NCBI GenBank assembly: GCA_034670405.1
Contig: JAXDDX010000038.1
Span: forward strand, 3,843,501-3,907,500
Reading direction: 5' to 3'
Source: Hoplostethus atlanticus
Taxonomy: Eukaryota > Chordata > Actinopteri > Trachichthyiformes > Trachichthyidae
Length of the DNA: 64,000 bases
The notes beneath the pieces are model-generated. The model ran no database searches. It saw nothing but the letters and a program-made list of their open reading frames with translations, and was not told the origin of the DNA. The position numbers were made by a program, and so were the translations under genes. Each line of letters starts with the position of its first letter. Within the stretch, counting starts at the first letter, position 1. Below are positions 55,764-64,000 of the stretch, in pieces.

Positions 55764-56398
55764 TTAAGTCCAGTAGCAGGCTATTGCTCCATGCAGGTGG
55801 AACATCAAGAAGGCAGAGCAGACACTTCTCAGCCAGTCTGACCTCAGGTGGGAGGTTCCTTACAGAAAGAATTTCACTTTCAGATTCGTACAGACTGACT
55901 GTGCGTTAAACAATAACCTCAGCTTGGTTCCACAACTGTATACCTTCTTGAGGCTCACTCATTGGCAATGTCAGCACTAAGAGGCATTCTCATACAGAGA
56001 ATGACTTCAGTGGGAAAACATAATTTGAGGAAGGAGAATGAGAACTGACGTGAGTAATTGCATTTTCTCCCTGCTGCTCTACTTCAGCACACAAAGCTCA
56101 TGCTCATTGTCTTACTCACCCATACCTTCTGCCGCCTTCATACAGGCAGGCACACAACCTTGCACATTAATTATCCCTCCTCCTCTCTCACTTTCCAGAA
56201 AAACTGGTATTTCACTTTGGTAGGCCCTCTTCCAAGTAGTTTGTTTGTAAATAGTCAACCACCAAATCTGGCTGCTCTGAGGACACATAGCAAATTATTG
56301 TAATTTTGAAAACTAAATACTGCACTCATCTTAATATATAAACAAGAACAAGTGGATCCAGGAAATATTTAATTGTGCAAGAGGTAGTCTAATTTTAC

Positions 56399-56485
56399 CT
56401 GCTTGCAATTACTGATAATAAGAGCTGGAGAAAACCTTGTTTGTGACAGCGGATCCCCAGGGTAGGAGGCGCTGGAGGTATGGAG
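56399..56485 (-). other. Possible 5' non-coding exon of the small membrane-protein gene
   Basis: The stretch lies between acceptor ATCTCCACAG and donor CAG|GTAAAATT on the minus strand, upstream of exon 55761-55858. It does not join to that exon in an open frame, so it would be untranslated if real. Confidence 0.3.
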
Positions 56486-56592
56486 CTGTGGAGATGTGCA
56501 CATGAAAATGTTCTACCAAAGTAAAACATCTCTTTAATTTAGATTTCTCCTAAGATACAGTTGACTCTGAGTTTCAGGGTTTGACAGAGAAA

Positions 56593-56594
<2 letters not shown>

Positions 56595-56631
<37 letters not shown>
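56595..56631. repeat. (TG)n microsatellite
   Basis: About 37 bp of TG repeats between the small membrane-protein gene and bicd2. Confidence 0.95.
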
Positions 56632-56633
<2 letters not shown>

Positions 56634-57497
56634 GCCAAAATATTTCATCACGCTAATAAGCCAAGGAAAGTGTGACCAGAATGATTCAAAATAATTTGTT
56701 CACATGCAAAACATATGGCCCATGACTTCCTACAGAGTTAGTATTGGTTAATTTAAATGAAAAGGTGATTCATCTGGAAAGATGCAGTGAAAAGGGTTCA
56801 TACCTGGGGAAAATGGTCTATAACATGTCTATAAAAGTGAAATCGTTGAAACCACTCTACCACTTTGAACTCTACAATATTTTACGCACCTAACGGGCAT
56901 TAACCCCTTATTGAATTAACCTTAACCTAACTGGTCATCGTTTTAACAAAGCGGTTTAGAGGTTGTGTTAATGAATGCATCTTTGCCTTACTGTTATAAT
57001 TGTAGCTTCACTGTCATATCTCTAGATGGCAGTGCTGTGTCGACAGCGTTCAACGTTTCACTGGAGACCCCCCGCCCTATTGTAGAAAAATAAGCAAAGC
57101 ACTATGGTACATGAAGTCAATATGCCAGACGATGTGCGTAGGCTTCAATAGCATGGCAGGACACATAAAACTACATTTCCACGCCAACGGATTTGAACCG
57201 CATGCAGGCGCAGCGTATTCCAATCGATGATCTCAACTTAGTTTCCTCTCAGCCTGATGAAGCGGCTAAAGTCAGCAACCTCGACTTGGGGGCAAACTGA
57301 GAATGCCAAAAGTGTCATCTGGGTTGAACATTGTTGATCTCTGCGGCGCAAATAGGCAAATGGTTCTCAGCACAAAAGTCACAACCATGCAGTTCAAACA
57401 AAAAAGGCACTGATTTCTTGTGAGGGATTTTCTGCACTTCTCCTTCTGGGGCTGGGTCCCGTTACCGTTGTGAGTCGGCGGATCGCTACAAGCCAAG

Positions 57498-60400
57498 ATG
57501 TCTATGGAGGACCAGGAATATCCCGAAGCGACACTGGTGACAGAGGCCGGACCGCAGTGGCTTCGAGCGGAGACTGAGCGTCTTTCTCGGGAGTTGCGTG
57601 AAACGAGCAAAGAAAAGATCCAAGCGGCGGAATATGGGCTGGCGGTGCTGGAGGAGAAACAACAGCTCAAACAACGATTCGATGAGTTGGAGGCAGAGTA
57701 CGAGACAGTCCGACAAGAGCTCGACCAGCTGAAGGAGGTAACGTAGAGTCTCTGTTACAAATGTAAGATACAAGCCACAAGAGACTTGATTTTTATTTCG
57801 ATAACTGTTATCTATAACATAACAAAATCATTGTAATTCTTCCGCCAAGGAATATAGTTCTCAACAAAGTAACGGTAAGTAGCGAGCGCATTAATATTTA
57901 AAATATTTGTCATACGGTCACAGGTGTGCGGTTATGCGGTGTTTACTAACGGTTACGAACGTGTCTCAACCAAACAGAACTGAGAACAGGAGCTGTCCGT
58001 TTTATAAATCGCCCATTTTTCCTTCTGGAGACGCCTTTTGTTACTTTGAAGCTCAACCATAAATGGACGTCATTCATTATGTCTCCAAGAACAAAAGATC
58101 TTAACGCCACACGGTCCTGAAACTTGTTAATAGTATTTACTCACAACTGAAAAAATATACTGTTTTAACACAATCAACGTTTGGCTGACTGATCTTGTTG
58201 TGAGATAACCTCGAAAAACAAAAATGGCATCCCCCTTGTCCAGACTTGCTCCTGGTATGTAAAGTTGACGTTTGTTAGTGCATGTCTGTCAGCCAGGCAT
58301 CCCTATGTGGCTAATAATTGTGAGAATCCAGTAGCAGTTCCGTTATTTAGTTATGAGAAGTGAATACTGACCTCAGTTGGAGGAGCACAACATGTCTGTA
58401 TTGTCTCAGTCTTGATCTGCCATTCAGTCAAAAGTGAATCTTGAGAAGGATCATCCTTGCATGGTATTTTCAAATGTAACCCTCTTATCAACCCTGATTA
58501 GCTGTTGGGAGAGGTGTCTGTTTCAGTGAACTGTAAGTAGATAAGGTGTTTACATTTCTGCCAGTCAAGCAGGTTATTTTCTATTTGTGAATTATTAGGG
58601 GAAATTAAAGTCTAGGACAAGGCTGAGTAGCCCTGATAGAGGGTTTGGTCAACTAACAGTTAAGTACAAGGGAATAATACATTTGTCGTAGAAGTCGGTG
58701 TCCTAAAACACATTTTCCCACACTCAACTCAATAGCTCCCACACAATAAAATGTTTTTTTTCCAGGTAGAATATTTTCTACCTGGGTGTAGAAGCAGTTG
58801 CATGATGCAAAGAGCATGGATTTGTGTGTCTTACCAGCAAAGAGAGTTGATGATTTCCTCTTCTTGCTTGCTATTCCAATAATAACATCTCTAATCCAAA
58901 AATCGGACTATTACAGTGATAAAGATTGACGTATTCCTCAAACAGGGATTGTTGATTTTAGATTAGACTGTGTTACTTAAAAAATGGCCACATATTTTAG
59001 ATGACCACATAAAACACACAGAAATCAGAGTCATGCTGTTGTCAAACCAAGCTCTTTTCACATCAGTTATGAATCTAAATCATTTTGGAGTGATTTGATT
59101 CATCACAGTATGCTAATGTTCAATCTGGTCCAGTTGTTATTGAGCTGTCACCACACAACTGCAGGTTTTCTTATTTAATTATGGCACTGAACCATTATGG
59201 CAGTCTATTCACATAGTTTGTGTCAGTCACCAGTAAGGTCAAATTATACTTTTACCCATGCTACACTCCACTGACGCTGTTGTAAGCCTGCTGGAAGCAG
59301 TGAAAGGGCCTGCCCTGGATAAAAAACAGACTTTATGGGCCCTTTCTTTAGGAGTCATCAAAGTGATCAAAGTGATTGCCAAATCAGTTATTCTGTACAG
59401 GCCCATCTGAGAACCCACCCCACCATGACAGCAGCCTTGGTGGAAGTCTCATCTGATTTCTGTGTGGTACTCTGCTGTGTCCCTGTGGTTGTCAAAGTCC
59501 TAGACAGAGACCACGCCTTTGTGCTTTTGTGTATGTTTTGACAGCACAGCAGGAATTGGTTGATATAAAAAGACATGGGAGGTCAGACACGGTGAAGCTG
59601 AAGTCAGGGCTGACCCTTATCAAATAGTGACAGTTGATTTCAACTTCTGCTGGATACCTGAACCTGTTCAGTTGGGTTTCTTTCCCCACTGGATATTTAC
59701 TCTCTCATTTTCTGCCTGCATATAAATAGTATTGTGTATAGTAGTTGCTTGAAAGCCAAGTTAATTGTCTCCCACAATGAAATGGTACAGGAGTGCTTGT
59801 TCACTTTTCATCCATTGGGAAAACTGTGTACCTGAATTTTCAAAATTAGAGATTGTCCCAAGGTGGGCGCTCATTCATTAATTTGTCCATATGTCCCGCG
59901 TGATACCTCAGACATCACTGATCTAATTTTGATGAAACTGAATTACTGAAAGGGGAATGCTGCAATTACACGCTAAACAAGGTGACATATTTGTTACTGA
60001 TTGGCCCAGAAGGGGGACAGCATCATTCAAGATGTTTACTGTTCCCTTGTCACCTACTACTGTTATGAAGCGTGTCTCGGTAATGGTCTCTAGGAGTGTT
60101 TCCTTTAATCCATGTTGTGATGTTCTCAACAGTGTGCAGGTGCAGTCATCCTGTCTGGACATGGATTAATGTAGTCTTTGAACTATGTGGCATATGTGTG
60201 TTTGTAAATGTGACAGCTTTGTGTACAAGCATGTCCAACGTTTATAGCATTATATGAATGACTATGTATTTTCGTGTAGGCGTGTCATAGAAATTAAGAC
60301 TTTTAGTTCAAAACATCCTACACCAAAATCACTTGTGCAAGTGGTCAAGTGTCAAGTGATCAAAATCTAATGTTTTTGAGTGTTCGCTGAGAACAACATG

Positions 60401-63400
60401 CAATGCAGATTGCTTATATTAACTAGACCTCTGTTCCGCTCTCTTCATAAATGAGTGCTTGAAAATGAATGTTGTGGATCTGTCTTCACTATCCAGCCAC
60501 TCAACTTGGTGGGCATGATTCTTATTTAATTTTAGCATAAAGAGACTGATGGTGTGCTGTGAGACTGCCACCCAAAAGACCACCAATAGCTCCACACAGG
60601 TGGCTGCTAGTGAACAAGATAAGATGGCCCAGGTGATGAAAATCTGCCAGGGAGCAGCAGCTGGATGCGTGTCTTTTGGATCAGCTCTGGTCCAGCCGCT
60701 GTGTCTGTTCAAGCTGTTCAACACACTGATCTCACACAGCAGCTGTTCAGATAGATATCTGTCTTACCAACCTAAAACTAAGGCCATGTTTAGTTGGATG
60801 CCTAGGCCGCTCAACTCACGGAGACTGAGTCAGCCTTCAGTTTATGAATTAAATATCCAATCAAAATGAATATCTCTCTTTGCCGCCATCAGGTTGAATC
60901 CACTTGCGGGTGGTTCAGTGAGTCGTATGCTAATGGTGAGTTTAGTCAACTGTGTGTTATTCATGGGACAAATCGCGATCCAGTCTCTAATTGACTCTTT
61001 GTACTCAGCCGTTTCTCTCTGACTGAGTAACTCGCTTCCTGGGTATCTCATGATTCTGACTAGGTCTCTTCCCCCTTCAGTGGAGTATGTCAGTAGGGCT
61101 GCTGTGGAAAAGGGGAAACATCAAGCAATGCCCATTAGGCTACTGGTCTATCCACATCACGTCTTACCGCTGCTTGCTATACATACTAATTTGTCTGAAT
61201 GCAAAATGCTGAGAAAGAAGTCCAGTAGGGTGCCTGTAGGAAGGGGTGCCCTGGCTCTATGGTAGGTTAGACTATCTTGGACAGGACTAAGGGTGTTACA
61301 TCACCTGTTGGCAGAAAGTCCCTGTGCATGCTGGATGGGTGTTCTCTTGGCCTGGGAGTCAGCTAGTTGTGGGAGTCTGATCTCAATCTATTTACTCCAT
61401 TTGACCTTTCAGAGTGTTGACCTGGCTGTCTGGTTATACTGTTAAGCTTAGACACATTGCATTAAATGCTTCATTGATGGTAAAGATTGGTACCTCTGGG
61501 GTCAAGACTGACACTGTCTCAAGAGTAGTTCTCTCTTCTCTATGGCCAATGATTCTTCTGGCCATACTTGTGGTTCTGACTGTAAACCAAGTTCATTATG
61601 ATTGTAATAAATCCTGGATCTAATATGATCAGATGTTTGTTCTTTCTCCCTGTTCCCAGGCCTTTAGACAAGCTCACTCTACCCACAGGAAGGTGGCGGC
61701 AGATGGGCAAAGCAGGGAAGAGTCACTGATCCTGGAGTTTGCCAGTAAGGAGGCTCTCTACCAGGAGACGGTCCTGGAGTTGCAGAATGAGCTCCGACAA
61801 GCCAAAGCCTCCCTCACCAGCACACAAGCTGAGAACGACCGCCTGGCCTCCATTGCCCTGGAGATGAGAGAGGTAAGACTTGGAATACATTTATATTGAA
61901 TGGGTTACAAGTTGCTAGTTGAGTATAGTTTGATCATGATTCTGCCAGTCCTGTTTCAAGCACACTGGGCCTGATTTATGAAGAGAGCATAAAATATAAT
62001 CTTAAAATTATTATATTCTCTCTCGCAAAAGATAGTATTTATATAACTGGATCTTACTGCGGATCATTCTTATGATATATGATATAATCTGCTGAGTCAA
62101 TTATAATCAAAATGGGAAGAAAGAGAAAGTTAGTAAAGCTAATGGAAAATAAGATGGAGACCAGAGGTGTGCCCACTAGTTGTCAGAGAGTTTGGAGAGT
62201 GGGGGAATGGGGATGGTCAGTTAGCAGGAGGTTTTGCAGTGTGCCCAGCAGGAAAGATGATGTAATGGTCCACTGAGTGACACAAAGGATGTCCTCCACT
62301 AGATCTCTCTGTAGCCTGGATTGGTAACTGGACCATATTCTTCTTGCCTCATTACAGTTGCCTGCCAAGGTCTTGCCTCTGCGATCTGCAGAACGTGCTG
62401 ACATGCTGCTGTCTTTCATTTTACTCACAGAGGCCGTAGCATTCCAAGGATCTTGTTTGCACTGCATTGTAATGTTGTCCTTGAAATCAATGAAAGATTT
62501 ATGAGTTTGATTAGAATTTAGTCTCACACAGTCTGACATAATGTAAAATAAAAATTCTCTCCTTCCCCTCTCCTCCTGTCCTGTGTCCTGATGTGTGTAG
62601 AGTTCAGAGCTGGCGGAGCTGCAGCGCAGTCAGCTGCGTGATGACATCAGAGAGTACAAGGTGCGGGAGACCCGTTTGCTGCAGGACTACAGTGAGCTGG
62701 AGGAGGAGAACATTTCCCTTCAGAAACAAGTGTCTGTGCTGAGACAGAGCCAGGTGAGTGTCGGGGATAACACACATGAGGACTATTGTTTCATAACATG
62801 AGAAAAATGGCTTGATTTGGCCACACGTATAACTGTGACAGGTAGCCCAACAGAGTTGCAGTCAGTCAGTTGACAGCAGCTCAGTTAGTGAGATGCTCAC
62901 TCCTAATTGTGTGCTGAGTAGCATCTTTTGAGTGTGTGGCTTCAGACATTTCATTTTCTGGTCACTAGATAATAGATAAATAGATAAACTAGATAATTTT
63001 AGCAAGCTTTGCGGCACTTGGGCTTAATAGAGGAATTAGAATGGGCACCACTCAATTTAGAAACATAGTCTTGAGCCATTCCTATCCGATTCCTGTCCTT
63101 CTGTGCAGGTGGAATTTGAGGGTCTGAAACATGAGATCCGTCGTCTGGAGGAAGACTCCCAGTGCCTACACAGCCAGCTGGAGGAAGCCATGCGTCTGAG
63201 GGAGATCGCCGAGCGACAGCTGACTGAGGCCTTGGAGACTATTAAGACGGAGCGTGAGCAGAAGGCTGTGCTGCGCAAGGAGCTCTCCCACTATATGACC
63301 ATCGGAGATTCTTTTTACCACAGCTCCTTCAACATCTCCATTGACAACTTGAAACTCCACGACGATCCTGCCACGACCACCGAGCCCGACTACGATGATC

Positions 63401-63573
63401 TAATCCGCGGCTTTGAGAATGGCTTGGTCAAGATAGCTGAGGGTGATGAGGACAATAGAGCCTCGGTGAACAAGCGAGGAGAGGTCTTCAAGCCTGCTCC
63501 AAGCCTGGTGGATGACCTGCTAAGTGAGCTCAACATCTCCGAGATCCAGAAACTTAAACAGCAGCTCGTTCAG
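57498..63573 (+). CDS. bicd2: Bicaudal D homolog 2, N-terminal coiled coil, partial
   Basis: BICD2 is a coiled-coil cargo adaptor that links dynein and dynactin to Rab6 vesicles and nuclear pores. Exons: 57498-57737, 61660-61872, 62601-62753 and 63109-63573, all phase 0, giving 357 codons before the window ends. Seen: [17 protein letters not shown]-type motif ([20 protein letters not shown]), [67 protein letters not shown] and [17 protein letters not shown]. The AAEYGL region is the CC1-box known to bind dynein light intermediate chain. [17 protein letters not shown] and the SFY after HYM favour BICD2 over BICD1. The start [20 protein letters not shown] aligns with the human BICD2 N-terminus. 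The C-terminal cargo-binding part lies beyond the window. Confidence 0.93.
57738..61659. other. bicd2 intron 1
   Basis: 3.9 kb without a recognised repeat, transposon or exon. Several open frames of 60-100 codons lack splice or family support. Confidence 0.6.
61873..62600. other. bicd2 intron 2
   Basis: 0.7 kb of unique sequence; nothing recognised. Confidence 0.6.
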
Positions 63574-64000
63574 GTATGAGGCTCACGAGATGCTGTCTGT
63601 CTATTCAACACTATTCATCACGTATTGATTTGTTATAATCAATTACTAAGACAAACACAGCTCAGTAAAGTAGCACAGTCAGCGCACTCAGCACTGATGA
63701 ACCTACACAGTGGCTGCCTGAGCCCATCCTTTCAACTTATTCACTCAAAATGGGATCAGCGTTTCAACCAATATATACTGTAGGATGTATAAGTGCATAC
63801 AATTAGATGGGCAACTGAGTTTTGGGAAACAAGAATAAACAGTAAACCGAGTTGTTGTCTGGTTAGATTTATCTGCCCTGTGGTAGTCTTTACCCTGCTC
63901 TCTGAAAGCCCAAAGAGGCACATGAACAGGGATTATTGACTTTCCTTGAAAGAGAATCACATGTTTTCAAATGACTGACATGAAGCTTTCTATCAAATAC
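63574..64000. other. Start of bicd2 intron 4
   Basis: The donor CAG|GTATGAG follows LKQQLVQ. No further exon appears before the window ends. Confidence 0.7.

Noticed and set aside
57498-63573. bicd1 instead of bicd2
   Set aside because: [21 protein letters not shown] and the N-terminal extension match BICD2 better than the BICD1 forms (TLQKLVSTLKQ, VEYEGLKHEI).

Overview
The window is nuclear DNA from a teleost fish. It has three recognisable vertebrate multi-exon genes with canonical GT/AG splicing, dense (CA)n, (CT)n and (TCTA)n microsatellites, and transposon debris of fish type: an L2-like LINE, hAT elements with 8-bp target duplications, and a dispersed repeat that I know from fish genomes. 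Neighbouring cacna1d and tkt match the CACNA1D/TKT neighbourhood on human chromosome 3. No prokaryotic or viral features were seen.

Layout. Positions 1-29835, minus strand: the 5' half of an L-type calcium channel alpha-1D gene (cacna1d). It contains domains I and II and the start of domain III and leaves the window on the left. I placed 22 exon pieces. They include two pairs of mutually exclusive exons (IS6 and IIIS2), a 75-nt cassette exon and a 27-nt microexon in the I-II linker, and two minor-spliceosome (U12-type) introns, one of them with AT-AG ends. Positions 29836-43928: about 14 kb between the cacna1d 5' end and tkt, which point away from each other. It holds a 1277-bp hAT element, a truncated L2-like LINE and a 1370-bp inverted-repeat element. 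Positions 43929-53871, plus strand: a complete 14-exon transketolase gene. It has one extra base in exon 9 that breaks the frame, and it changes the invariant catalytic glutamate to glutamine, along with two other cofactor or substrate-site residues. Positions 54221-56485, minus strand: a small unrecognised gene predicted to encode a protein of about 100 residues with three membrane segments. Positions 57498-64000, plus strand: the first four coding exons of bicd2, a dynein-dynactin cargo adaptor, which leaves the window on the right.

The genes do not form one pathway: they are an ion channel, a pentose-phosphate enzyme, a small membrane protein and a motor adaptor. The most notable points are the transketolase copy with an altered active site and a frameshift, the unrecognised membrane-protein gene, and the splicing architecture of cacna1d (AT-AG intron, microexon beside a perfect palindrome, shortened II-III linker, Ala/Pro-rich N-terminus). 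All product names come from reading translated exons against remembered family sequences; no database search was possible.
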